Assembly: GCA_001465935.1 (NCBI GenBank)
Contig: LNKV01000034.1
Location: 124,001 to 188,000 of the forward strand
Reading direction: 5' to 3'
DNA from: Clarireedia homoeocarpa
Lineage: Eukaryota > Ascomycota > Leotiomycetes > Helotiales > Rutstroemiaceae
DNA length: 64,000 bases
In this document: in pieces, positions 36,331-47,687 of the stretch
How positions within the stretch are numbered: position 1 is the first letter of the stretch
How the letters are laid out: every line of letters starts with the position of its first letter
Notes under the pieces: model-generated
Seen by the model: the letters and a program-made list of their open reading frames with translations, nothing else
Told to the model about the DNA's origin: nothing
Databases searched by the model: none
Made by a program: the position numbers and the translations under genes

Positions 36331-37676
36331 ATGACCACCACATCCACCACCACAACAATCCAACACTCTAGACACTATTTTTTGGCAACCAACATGGACT
36401 CCGCCGCGGACAAAGAAGAACGCAAGCGCGAGGTATGTCCTTCTTCCTTCCCAGGCAGCCAATCAGTTATGCTGATGAAACTTCTAGTACAATCGTCTTG
36501 CGCAAAGAGAATTCCGTATGTCGACCAAGAACTACCTCGTCATCCACCCAAAACTAACCATGTCTATAGGTCGAAGAAGAAAGGAACATCTCAAGAACCT
36601 CGAGCAAGCACAAAAGGAACAGAATACCGAGCAATCGGAAGAGATCGAGCGTTTAAGATACCAAAATGATGAGCTCAGAAGAGAAAATGAAGCTCTCCGG
36701 GCACAGCTCTTCGGAACAACTTCACAAGGTCTCTTACTTGCACCGGTTGGCGGGCAATTACCAACCGACCATCGACAATATTCTCTCTCTCCTTCAATCT
36801 CCGGGGCATCTATGTCCAACGCAGGTAGCCCTCCAGCATCCTTGAGTTCAGATTTCATGCCCATGGCATCAATGTCCATGACATCGTCCATGAATCATGC
36901 TTCTATGCATGCATATACCGACCCTATTGCATTGTCTTCTCAACCGTACTCTATGGTACCTCAATCCGGGCTCCGTTCACACAATGCACAAAGCTCACCT
37001 GAGTCATCAGGCTACCAACGAAATCCTGCCATGGGATCCTCATCATTTCAACACCCATCTCTAAACATTCCTCGAACGGGCGGCAGCAGCATTAGCGCCG
37101 ACCAGTCGAGATCCTCATCTTCTAGACCAAAGTTAGTACGCCCAGTTGCTAGTCCGGACGAAACGTATTATTCATGGTATTAACGTTCTCTAAAGCGTTT
37201 CAATTGTCATGTCGCCATACGATCGCAAAAAGGCTTGCAAGCAGATCCGAGAACTTTACCACCCACTTATTTCCGATCCCGCGGTCCTCAATGGTACCTC
37301 TCCTGAGCGTCATCTCGTCATTCTGCGCTCAATGGCCGATGTTCTGCCGCCCGCGCTCAAACCAAGTAAGACTCAACTCGAAACCCCACATTTCTACGCC
37401 ATAGATATGATTGCGTCTCCATCACTGAGGGAACGTCTTATGAATTTGACGCGAGATGTTGCACGTAGCTTTATTCAGGACTTTGGGAGTTGCATAGGGG
37501 AAGCCGAAGATGTGGGACAGCTTATCATTTGGGGGGACGATCCATACAATGAAATTTCATGGGAGGTATCGCAACCGGTGTTGGAGAGGTGGGGGTGGCT
37601 ACTTGGCCGCGACTTTGTGGACAGAAGTAATGCATGGAGGAGACAGAGAGGAGCTCCTCCACTACCTGAATGGTAG
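36331..37676 (+). CDS. bZIP transcription factor with DUF3425 domain
   Basis: Four exons: 36331-36432, 36488-36515, 36570-37131 and 37196-37676; 390 residues. The basic region is assembled across three exons, EERKRE + YNRLAQREF + RRRRKEHLKNLEQ, with the N-x7-R DNA-contact pattern. A leucine zipper follows (LKNLEQAQKEQ... to LRAQLFG). Residues ~100-235 are Ser/Pro-rich. The last exon encodes the fungal DUF3425 domain (YDRKKACKQIRELYHPLISDPAVL ... WGDDPYNEISWEVSQPVLERWGWLLGRDF). The last intron, GTTAGT donor and TTAAC branch, joins them in frame; without it the bZIP would stop at 37183 and the DUF3425 part would look like a separate gene. Members regulate stress responses and secondary metabolism. 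An internal ATG at 36394 is an alternative start. Confidence 0.88.
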
Positions 37677-40619
37677 ATGATAATTGGCAGCTCTTTATTG
37701 TGGCTGGAAAGAAGCAATGGAGTTTACGGAAATCACGAACGGGACTTGGAAGATACACACAGGAACGGGTAAACAGGAACTTTACTATTGCATAGCGAGC
37801 GGTGTCTGGAGTTTTTACAATTTCTCGGTGGCTTCTGGGCTTCGGATTCTCATTAGACTGGTGTTTTTGGTCTGTTAGACAGAAGAAGAAAAATGATGTA
37901 CGAAAATCAGGCATGGAGAGAATTACAGTCTTACACGGTTATCAAGACCATTATTGTACACATAACTATTTTCTTCTTCTTTTCTTTTACTCTTATTCTT
38001 ATCTCAAAATGACAATTACTACGTCGTACGCCGAGTTTTTCTCCATACTATTCAATGATGGTTATTTTTAGCTATCTTACCAATACCGTATCCAAAAGAT
38101 GTGGCACAGTCACTTTTCCTTGCCTCACCTACGCAGTAGAACTACTTTTTTCAAGAAGCTCGTAAATCGAAGAATGGGGGGCTCTGGAATTAGCCGTCAC
38201 ATCGAACTTCGTAGGCTTCAACCGACAAACGAAGAAACGAACCCTTCCGCTGGGAAACAGTCAGTTCCATACCCATGTCAGATGCCAACTGCCATGCCAT
38301 GCGAGAGCCAAGGATCAAGTGCGAGCTCGCGTTAGTCCCGAACCGCCGCTGCGAAAAGAAGGTGTGTACAGACAGTATCACATGGACAACACAACAATGA
38401 AGTGCATTGTCCACATACGGCAGGTAATCAAGCTGCTGGATATACCTTCCGGAAAGACTAACACAAGAATAGACGCACATATCTCTCCGAAATAGCGCAA
38501 AAGACGGCTGACATATTTGCAGTACCTAGCTTTAGGGTAAGAACTATTCCCGTTCAGACCTGCCGTGGGCCTGCTTTCTACGGATCGCTTTTTCTTTGCG
38601 GATCTCCTTCACGGTGTCTGGTTGCTTTACGCCGGCGGAGCTCACTGTTGCGCTGTCCCAGAGATCTTCGAGCTGCGCCACGGGTCTTTTTTTCTTCCAC
38701 GTGCTGCTGCTGTATGGATAAGGTCGGCCTACTATTCAACCAGGTGTTGTTAAGGGACCTCATACTGATAAGTGTTTGAATAGTACTCCGTACGTCTCTA
38801 TGCGGAAGGATACGTGCCATCGCGCCACCGAAGTTCATGGGGTAAGCCAGGCTGGCAGCGCCTTTAGGCCATGTCCATGCTCATGTTAACTATGGGATGG
38901 CAACTAAGTTCTAGGTTCGGGTCCGAAGAAATTAACGGCCTGTGGTCTGGCTGATATTGGCTGGGTCACCGCATCTGATCGGTCAATTTCATGCTCTGCT
39001 TACCATAGCATCTTGAGCAGGCAGATAGAGTGTAAGTGGGCGGAGGTGATATGCTTAAGTCCGTGGAGTATGGCAGCACGACGGGAATACCTTTCCGGGG
39101 GGAGGTTGACGGGATACCTCGGTTGATGGCAATCTCACTGCTGGCTTCTAGCCAAGTCTCTTCCCATGAGTAGCAGACTAGTGATGCATAACAGCACGAT
39201 TCTCAGATCATAGGCAAGAGAGGAGAAGCAAAACAAGACGGTGAAAAAAGGATCCTCTTTCTGGTCTTGGCATAACGTCGCTTCCCAAAAATCCCAATGC
39301 ACATTTTTAACATTAAGGTTAGCATAGGCACAATTTGGTCTTGGCGACCTTCATTCGCGCATCCTTTGTGGTTGCGCGTACTGTGCGTCCCTTGCTCTCC
39401 CCACTTTGTTCATCTCGTCTCCATTTATTGCTTTCCTTCTACACGATTCCTCCAATTGGCAGTTCGTACGAATTCTCTTTTGCTTACTCATCTTCCCAAT
39501 AAAGTCCGCAATGCGGTATTTGATGTGGATCTGCGTCTGGAAGAAAGATGGACGAGCAGGCAGACGAGCCAGCAGCGGGACCCGGAAGCTGGCTTGCTTT
39601 GTTCCCTTTCGTTTCTCGCCATTCGCCATTCGCCATCTTACGCTCTCGCTCTCGCCCTCGCCCTCTTCGCTGGCTCCCACCGGGAATAACGACTGAATGC
39701 ACAGATGATGTATGGTGTGGTGGAAGTAGAGCAGGATGATTACGAACGGTCCACATCATGCCATGCGCGCGGGTACTTCCAGCGTTGCAATTTGCAACTT
39801 CTGCCATACACAGTGCCACACATCGATATCAGATATGCTAAATGCGTTGGTAGCGCAAGTAGCATTGGGGTAGGGGCAGCAGCAAGAACACCTAGAATAG
39901 GTAGGGTTGCAGACAGGAGAAAGCCTTACGGCACTGCATCATTCGACATGGAAGTGTATCGGGAAGCTAAACGCATGCATGCTGCTGTCATCTCATCTCA
40001 TCACAACCCTAATTGTCATCCCTGTCCAGGACGAAGTGCAAGTGCTGTATCTTTTCAGTGCGGGAAAAAGTGCCATTCAACTCCCTGCGCTACCCTGCGC
40101 TTTGCTAAGTATCCACCAAGCCCCCCATCCGTCCACCCTCTAAGTACGGTATCGTCTGACTTCCGCCATACCCTCAGCGGTCTAGTATCTCACCCTTTGG
40201 CTGCCAATCAATTATACTTTACCAGCACAACACAAAACACTACAGTGCGCACCCAAGCCCCTCTTCCTTCTCCTCTCGCTAGAACGAAACGAACGAACAA
40301 ACGGGCTAGAATCCCAGTTTCCTTTCCCCCCGTTACATTTGAGGGAAGGAAAAGTCTCCGATTTGTCGCATCGTTCTTGGACGGGAATACAGCTTTCTTG
40401 TTTCAAATACTCAACCTCACGGGCTAGACCGTAAAGGGATGTACTGGAAGTAGAAGTTGGGGGCCGCAGAATCTTTTCACAAAATAATGTTACTATTTTG
40501 GGCACCCACATATTACTTCTTTGGGTTGCATGTGGTTGAAGCGAGATTTTCATTGAGTTGTGCAATTTGCCGCCGGACGGGTGGGTTCACGGAGGGTTCG
40601 AGGTGTTTGGTGCAGAATG

Positions 40620-40664
40620 TTGATGTTGATGTTGATGTTGATGTTGGTTTTGGTGTTGGTGTTT
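40620..40664. repeat. TTGATG hexanucleotide repeat
   Basis: About four perfect TTGATG units, then decayed TTGGTT/TTGGTG units. Confidence 0.8.
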
Positions 40665-42648
40665 GAGATTGGCGCGCGTAGACTTAGGTTTCGAACATTC
40701 GATACCTACTTCATTATTGATGGTGATATCTGGCATGGGTAAGAATGGGGCACGATGAAATATTGGAATAATCGCAAGAAAGGGGGAGAATTCTGGATAG
40801 TATCAGGGATTCTCCTGCTCCGCCATTCTCCTTCTCCTTCTCCCTTCTTTCCACTTTCCACAATACACTTTTCTCCCCCGGCAAATCTTCCATTTCCATT
40901 CCTAACCTATGTCACATCTCGATGCAATGGTCATACACACACGCAAACAGGGAAAGAATACAATCTCACTGTACTACGCCCTTCCGTTGTACAAGTGTAA
41001 ATCACAGTAGGTTACCAAGGAAAGAATAACCTTAAAGCTCACCCACCACCACCATCATCACCTCTACCACTTCCCAAAACAGAACCTACCACCTCTAAAT
41101 GCGTGTCGATCAGCGGCCATGGCGGTCGGCATTGGCACGCCCGCGATTATGGCACAAAAAAGAAAGCATCTGCAAGCCCCTTTCGACGTTTCAGCAACGG
41201 AAGCCTGCTGCCCTCCTGCAGCCTCAATTTCTTTTTCCAGAAAATGTGTATGACTGTAATAATGTCTTTGCATAGACGTTCTATCAGAGCGAGACGCGGG
41301 GGTGAGGCTCAGTATCTAGTTGTGTCTCTCACATCAGCAGTTTGCGGCAACGACATGAGTATCTTGGAAGGCTAAAAAGATAGTTCTTTTTCTTCTTATT
41401 TGGGTTTCGCAATTCGTCCGCTCGTCTGTTTTGGGCGTGTTCGGGATTTTGATTTATGCATAAGATCTTAGAATAAAACAATACAGCATGCGCTGTAGAC
41501 GGGGTTTGCGGAGTCCCACATCTCAAATGGAATGAATGGATGGTGCCTGCAACTATACAAGGAAATTGTGATGCACGGTACTGTAAGTGCGAGAAAGGTC
41601 CGCCATTGGCCTCTCGGCCCCGAGGACCTACCCAGCCGCCACTAGGTGTAGATGCAGAAAGAAGGTAAGCATATGCGCATCATCCAACCTCATTTGATGG
41701 GATACGACGACGACATGACAAATCATCATCCTGAGAATGTATTATTGGTAGGCTCCAAGGTCGCTTAATTGCAAACAAGAACCAGTTTTTGCTATCTCGA
41801 AAGCGGAGACCGGAAATGGGGCGACGACTGCACTGTAGAGGAAACCATGCGACGAGAGCTGGAGGGAATTCCACAGGGCTGAGTTCGATGGTCGATTGAT
41901 TGTAGTGATTGATGAATTTTGATTGCTCGAATTACAATATATCGTATACGCTATGCTGCATACGATAACATACGGGTGATCGGCGGCTAGGTAGCGTGGT
42001 GTGGTTGTACACTCCATGAAGAGCTGTGATTGGTGCATCTGTACGATGTGCATGAGGTAGTACACGATGTTTAGGGGCAGGGACAAGGGACAAGGGCGGG
42101 CGGCCGGGTGCAGATGAGGAGATGCGTAAGCACGTGGTTTGAGGGGAGTTTTGGAAATGTGGAAAATAGGCCAGTAAGGTGGGGAAATGGCACGCAAAAA
42201 GAGCAAGATGAGAGTGAGGTGAGAATTTAGATTGTGCTTGTGCTTGTGCGGGTGCGGTGCTGCGGTATGCGCTGGGGAAATTGGAAAGGTCGACTCTATT
42301 CAAACGTATGATGCAGGGAGGAGGAAGAGGCAGTGACCTCGGCCTCGCTCGGGGCTGCGGCGGATGGAATGGAATCATGATGCATGTCTGTGGAAGGAAG
42401 ATGGGAGGAGGAGCCCAAAACGGTGAGCTGATGCTGCGGAGTCTCGACGTAGAAAAATCTCGAGACATGACATCCTATGCGTGCTCCTTTTCCCGCCGTA
42501 TGCATACGTTTCCTGCTTGCGTCGGTTCCCCCTCCCATCCGGCGATGAACTACATACATAATGTAAGCAGCCCAGCCCTATATGCTTATGCCGAGTGTGT
42601 GTACAGTAAGATTACAGTAAGCAGCAAGTAGACGACACAGTAGGGAGG

Positions 42649-42681
42649 TGGACGGTCGGTCGGACGGTCGGACGGTCGGGC
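42649..42681. repeat. GGACGGTC repeat
   Basis: Four near-perfect units of GGACGGTC, with one GGTC slip. Confidence 0.8.
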
Positions 42682-42778
42682 GATATGATATGTGATCTTG
42701 CCTGCATAAACAACCTTGCTCTCTTTGTAAGATACCGATACGACGCTTAACAATCATTCATCTCGTTCGTTGATGGCT

Positions 42779-42780
<2 letters not shown>

Positions 42781-42811
<31 letters not shown>
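42781..42811. repeat. T31 homopolymer
   Basis: Thirty-one consecutive T residues; the exact length is likely uncertain in the assembly. Confidence 0.9.
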
Positions 42812-42816
<5 letters not shown>

Positions 42817-43249
42817 CCATGGGATGGATCATGATTGTGGAAGATGGACATACCACACCGCTACTGCTTGTTCGACTCGAACTCGATTCAATGCATCATC
42901 GAATGCAGATGCAGTCTGATACATACTTCCGCCTTATATTTGAGCATATTTGCATCGGTGCATTGCGACTGTAACCGGACATGCATGCGAAGACTCCGTG
43001 GAGATTAGCCTCATCTGTCCATATTCGCTCATCCAGTTGTTCCAATCTTTTCTGATGTGAGACAGGGCTTCATTTCATATCTTCGTTATTTGCAGTCCAG
43101 GGGGAAATCCTCGTTGGGCTGCTGCTGCTCGTGGCGATAGATAGACGTTGAGATGTTAGGCCAGGTCTGGGTCTGGATGCCGGGGTAGAGTGAGTGGCAA
43201 CTACTCAGTAGCTGTAGGTGGAAATCAAAATGGCACACCGCAATTGAAA

Positions 43250-43289
43250 TTGAACGGTGGATGTATGTGTCCGCCACCGTTCAACGGTG
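43250..43289. repeat. Overlapping inverted repeats (possible alternative hairpins)
   Basis: TTGAACGGTGG (43250-43260) and CCACCGTTCAA (43274-43284) are perfect 11-bp complements around a 13-nt loop. The right arm also pairs with the next bases: CACCGTT (43275-43281) and AACGGTG (43283-43289) form a second, mutually exclusive 7-bp inverted repeat. Confidence 0.85.
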
Positions 43290-43696
43290 AGCTTGAAGTC
43301 AAGCTTGGCCTTATGTACTGGTAAAAGATCGGCGTCGCCGTTTGCTGAGGTGGCGTACTATCTGTGCTGTGATGCAATCATTCCAGATCCGATGTCTAGA
43401 GTCTTGAAGTCTTCGGATACCATTCAAGAGTTCAGAGTATGAGATGACGCCCTGAGCCTTCTGGGGCATCCTGTCAGGGAGCAATCGATCAATCGTGACG
43501 GATGATTGATTTTAGCTATAGTAACAATAGGGCAACCATGTCTCAGTTCGATCATACTCATCAAATCCCTCGTCTTGTTCAGTTCATTAGAGACCATCAC
43601 CAGGAATTCCAGGACCAAGCCAATCTCGGGGTTCAGGCGAACAGCAACCAGTCCTACCTTGTGGCAAGCTCGTCGAGTAATTTCACATTCCCTTGG

Positions 43697-43804
43697 CCAT
43701 GACGACCACGAGTTTCCAACACACAGTCGTCACGGGATAACCTTCATTGACCATGGCGACCACGAGTTTCCAATACACAATCATCACGGGATAACCTTCA
43801 TCGA
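43697..43804. repeat. 54-bp tandem duplication
   Basis: Two adjacent 54-bp copies starting CCATGRCGACCACGAG, differing at five positions, all transitions. The unit length is a multiple of three and one frame stays open through both copies, but no gene is evident around it. Confidence 0.85.
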
Positions 43805-44143
43805 CCATACAGCGTTATAACTAACATATGTCCTTAAAGTGATGATCGTGAGACATGCGCAAACATCATCCAATGAAGGAATGAAAGCACAACAGTGATT
43901 GGGAATGACTGAAGAGAGTTGAACCTGTGCATGTACAGCAATATGTTATGCCCCTTGGACAAATGAATGGAAATACTATTGTACACCTTTTATTAAGCAC
44001 GCATACACAATGAGTATTGAACATGGGAAAGCGCCATGAACTGTCCAACAATATAGCACATAGACCCTTTCCAGCCGATTCCAGCCTGCTCTTTGAAATT
44101 CCCATGTTTGCACCAGTGTAGAAAATGCCAGATCACTTCCTTC

Positions 44144-46114
44144 CTACTCATCTTCCAACTCTGCTTCGTTTTCCTTTTTGGCCCCCCTTTTCCGCCTCTC
44201 CATCCTCCTTAAACAACCTACAGTCCAATGCCTTAAGACTTTTCCGATCTCCTTGCCCCATGAGTCCAATGTTTCGCTGACCCACATTAACATTTTACTA
44301 AAAAAGAACAGGCAAACGAATGAGGCAGAAACAACTACAGCAAATCCAACCCAGTAGTCTGTGAACGTGTACTTGTTATCAATGCCGGATAATTGAGTGG
44401 AAAAGTAAGACGTCATTAGCGAGACGGGAAGGAAAAGTACGGAAAGTTTGGCAAGAAGAGCAGCGGAGCGGTTCAGTCTCGCGGTAGCCTCTGAGTCTTT
44501 TTGAGATGTGATGTTGAAATACTGAAAAACTATTAGTTGTGTTTGATAAGTAACGTGTGAATGAGACTTGCCGTAGAACTAAGTCCATCCTTCTCAGCGA
44601 GGAGCTCTTCAGTCTGGCTCAATATCATCAATTGCAGTCGATCACCCAGCCTCTCGAATCTTTGGCTTGCTGATGCTGTAAGTGTGACACCACTTCTATG
44701 AGTCTGGCTCATGAGCGACCCATTGGCGGGCGCATCAGACATGATGTTTCTTTTGGGAGGCTCAAGGAGACGAGTTATGATGCTATGATAGCCCCTGTAC
44801 AAATGATGCATCTGACGAATGCTCTTGCTGAGAAAGTGGAGCCGAGGAATGATCCTAGTATCAGGAGATTCGTTGGATTTTTTCATCTAATGAAGATAAG
44901 TAATGGTCACCAAACTGCGATAGAAGATCTCACCATGTCTTCAAGGATGGAAACTTCCTATGTCCAGTCAGTAATACACCTTAGATATGGAAAAGGGACT
45001 CGTACTAGTTCATGCAAGCTCTTTTTGAAAAGGGCCGCAGTTACGTAGACAGCGCGCCAGTCATCAAAGAGGTAGTAGAAAAGGTTGCTCGCCCCCTCGC
45101 GCCCATTCTCTAGGGGTCGTTCAAGATCAAGAGCTGGTCTGATGCTCTGCATGGACAGGGCATCTATTATGCTGTATCCTTGCTGGGAAATCTGGCGTAA
45201 AACACTTAAAGTATTACCGCGAATGTATTTGAGATCGTCTGGGTTTTTGAGAGATCCGGTGTCTTCATGGAGAGATATGACAGTGCCTGGTTTCAATGAG
45301 CATGGAACTTTCAAGGACGTGCTAGATATTGCACCTACTATCATCACAAAGTATTAGCCACGACCAAAGCCGTCGCTGGCTTGTCTCCGTAAAGGGATCG
45401 TGGCTTTGAGATACTTCCACCTGCTTTGGCACCTCGTGCATCCAATTTGCACCGATACACGTAACTTTGCTATGATTAGCTTCAATGACAAAGATAAGGG
45501 ATCATATTGAGCACCCACAACGTTGGCCAACATCTAATGCCTGGTAATTGACCATTTGCTGAGCAATAGCGTAATGGCTCGTAGTTTCCGCAGCTTTACG
45601 AACAGCTGATTGTGCTCTGGAGATATTTATGCTTGCTCTCCCCGTCTCTATATCGTCTTTCTCGAATAGTTTGTCCTTATAAGTAACCCGGTGATCTGGA
45701 TGGCTCGGCTTCGCATCGACAGGCGGACTTTTCATAATACCAACTAGCCTAGGGGAGAATTTGTAATGCTTCCCGATGTGTTCGATGATTTCACTCTGCT
45801 TATTCGGTCCCCATATATTACTACCATATTTTAGCAAGCTGAAAGACCATCGAAGGTAAGGCTAGGATTGAAACTTACATCCATCGAACGGGAAACCTGT
45901 CGGCAATAGATAGCTCATCGTGCGAGCTTTCGTGCTTGGAATTCCTATCTATTATATTTCTGATACCCTCAGAGTCCAGGTCGAAGGCTATTCGAGCTTC
46001 GGATTTACTGAACTCTACCACGAAATTCTGTGTCTTCTCATCGAGTGCGCGAGCCACACTGGCATCGTAAACGAATTGTTCATCAAAGTTCTCAAACCGG
46101 CCATTCTTCTCCAT
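44144..46114 (-). CDS. CorA-like (MIT superfamily) membrane protein, seven exons
   Basis: Minus-strand exons: 45879-46114, 45519-45820, 45339-45464, 45006-45286, 44934-44957, 44572-44886 and 44144-44521; 553 residues. Junctions restore family-like text: RWINIWGPNKQ, GQRFTCIGANWMHE, WLILCDDSTVISLHED and GLSSTYFNITSQKDSEATARLN. The last block runs into LAKLSVLFLPVSLMTSYFS, the first of two C-terminal membrane helices characteristic of fungal CorA-like proteins; a second helix (VGFAVVVSASFVCLFFF) and a basic/acidic tail follow. The classic GMN motif is absent, as in many fungal relatives, so magnesium transport is uncertain. One intron uses a GC donor and one exon is only 24 nt. The start may lie further 5': a TTCACAG acceptor-like site before RPDAINLYV suggests an upstream exon. 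Confidence 0.78.
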
Positions 46115-46600
46115 CACGTAGAGATTTATCGCATCTGGTCTGTGAATGAACGAAGAATGAAAACATGATGCGCAAGCTGAATGATATGTATCCGCAGGTT
46201 GTGTGTGTTGAAGCTTGTCACAGGCGCACAAGGCTGATTCTGGCGCGGTGAAACGTGAACTTGAGGGAAACGACTGGCTATCGTTGGGTGGAAAGTTTTG
46301 GTGGAGTCCCCGTGTTGGCGCTTATCTAGATACAGAACAGCACACAGTGAAACACTCACTGAGTCACGCGAAAGCTCATCAGTTGATTGGAACGACGATA
46401 AGAGAGAAATGCGTTAATAAAAGCCAATTGTTGGTGTTTCCCCTTCGCCCACGTTCTCGCAACTGAGTTCTGTCATAGGTTACCGAAGTCAATAGTTCTA
46501 AATACTTCGTACAAGCCGAATACTTTGCGGCCGCCGTTGTTGTACCTCGAAAAACAACCACCACGCCGCAGCGCTGTTTCCGTTTCCTCAAGATATTGAT
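46115..46600. other. Divergent promoter between the CorA-like and GNAT genes
   Basis: About 490 bp. The part next to 46115 stays open in the CorA-like frame up to 46231 and may include more of that gene. One TACTTCGTA copy lies at 46503-46511, about 90 bp before the GNAT start. Confidence 0.45.
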
Positions 46601-47191
46601 ATGGCTTTCAGGACCATACAGCTACCTCGTGATGAAGACGGCATAAGGGCTTATGTCGGACGGTACAAACAATTCAGGCTGGATTCTCTAAGGTTGAGTC
46701 CAGAGGCATTTGCATCGACATATGCTCGCGAGGCAGAATTTCCGGACCAAGTTTGGTACGATCGCCTTGCAAATCCAAGGGCGGCCGTTTTTCAAGCATT
46801 TCAGGGCGATACCGTTGTGGGCACTGTTACAGCTGTTGGCCCCCTTCCTTACGGCGTGGACGAATTGAGGCCCCTAGCAAACCCATGGGCGATGGTTGGC
46901 GAAGAGGACACCAACAAGCAACCAACAACAGCCCATTTCCGAATCAATGGGATGTTTACGTTGCCTGAAATGCGCGGCCAGGGCGTCGGAAAGTCGCTTC
47001 TACAGGAAGCCTTGAAGTATGCAGCGAATGAAGCAGCAGCTCTAGGACGAGAGTTCTTGGGAAGTGTTGTGGTCGAGTCTTACAACGAACCCGCCCAAAG
47101 ACTGTATAAGAAGTGCGGTTTTGTAGCCATTAAGGAGGAAGCACATGGTGATGATGGTGCGAGAGCAATAATCATGAAGTTGCCAGGCTAG
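46601..47191 (+). CDS. GNAT-family N-acetyltransferase
   Basis: Single exon, 196 residues, a complete GNAT fold. Motif A is LPEMRGQGVGKSLLQEALKYA (RGQGVG at residues 125-130, the pyrophosphate-binding loop for acetyl-CoA). Motif B appears as VVVESYNEPAQRLYKKCGFVAIKEE. The N-terminal half is typical of a fungal group with AYVGRYKQFRLDSLRLSPEAF. No signal peptide or targeting sequence, so a cytosolic or nuclear enzyme acting on a small molecule or protein; the substrate is unknown. It is not closely similar to the first acetyltransferase at the left edge, so the two are not a recent duplication. Confidence 0.9.
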   Translation: MAFRTIQLPRDEDGIRAYVGRYKQFRLDSLRLSPEAFASTYAREAEFPDQVWYDRLANPRAAVFQAFQGDTVVGTVTAVGPLPYGVDELRPLANPWAMVGEEDTNKQPTTAHFRINGMFTLPEMRGQGVGKSLLQEALKYAANEAAALGREFLGSVVVESYNEPAQRLYKKCGFVAIKEEAHGDDGARAIIMKLPG

Positions 47192-47687
47192 GATCACAGA
47201 GCATAGGGCCCATCGCTCAAATGCCGAGCTCTTTTCTTCTCTACCGGCGATGAATCGAATGATTATCGTATCACTTGGGTTACTCAAGTCCACCTGAACC
47301 AGCAATTGGTATATTTTTGTACCAACTTCAGTAGCTTTTCGCTGCGCTGAAAAGCTGCTGTATGCTACAGTCCCGAACGAGTATAAAATGTGGCGGTGCA
47401 AACGCCACATTTGTTCATTGGCGTCCGTTGATCACGAAACATACAAGTGTGCAGCGAAATCAAGGAAGAATGTCTCAAAACGTCGACGTGCATTGCGCGG
47501 AGCATTTTAAACTTCCACTACCACAAACCTGGGGTTTGCCACAATCAGGGTCCTTCCTATCGCCTTTTATTATCATTAGCCCCGTCATGCAATTCCAGAT
47601 GCCTGGGTGATCCAACATATCTTCTTTTGTGGTAACTTTATGTCGGAACACAACAAGCATTTAGTTTTGCTATTTCATACCTGATTC
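47192..47687. other. Intergenic region, no gene seen
   Basis: About 0.5 kb between the GNAT and CFEM genes, same direction. No repeat or additional gene was found. Confidence 0.5.

Larger units (their letters stand above)
37677..44143. other. 6.5-kb gene desert with scattered repeats
   Basis: The largest gap in the window. Open frames up to 240 codons (39705-40427; also 178 codons on minus at 41932-42468) are low-complexity and lack domains. Repeats listed separately include TTGATG and GGACGGTC runs, T31, an inverted repeat at 43250 and a 54-bp tandem duplication at 43697. No transposon proteins are seen and the base composition is not AT-collapsed. Confidence 0.5.

Noticed and set aside
39705..40427. 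240-codon open frame on the plus strand
   Set aside because: No recognisable family and irregular composition; neighbouring frames are equally open.
40580..40620. tRNA B-box-like GGTTCGAGG
   Set aside because: No A box at the right distance and no cloverleaf; no tRNA was recognised anywhere in the window.
41932..42468. 178-codon open frame on the minus strand
   Set aside because: Pro/Ser/His-rich low-complexity translation with no domain or splice partner.
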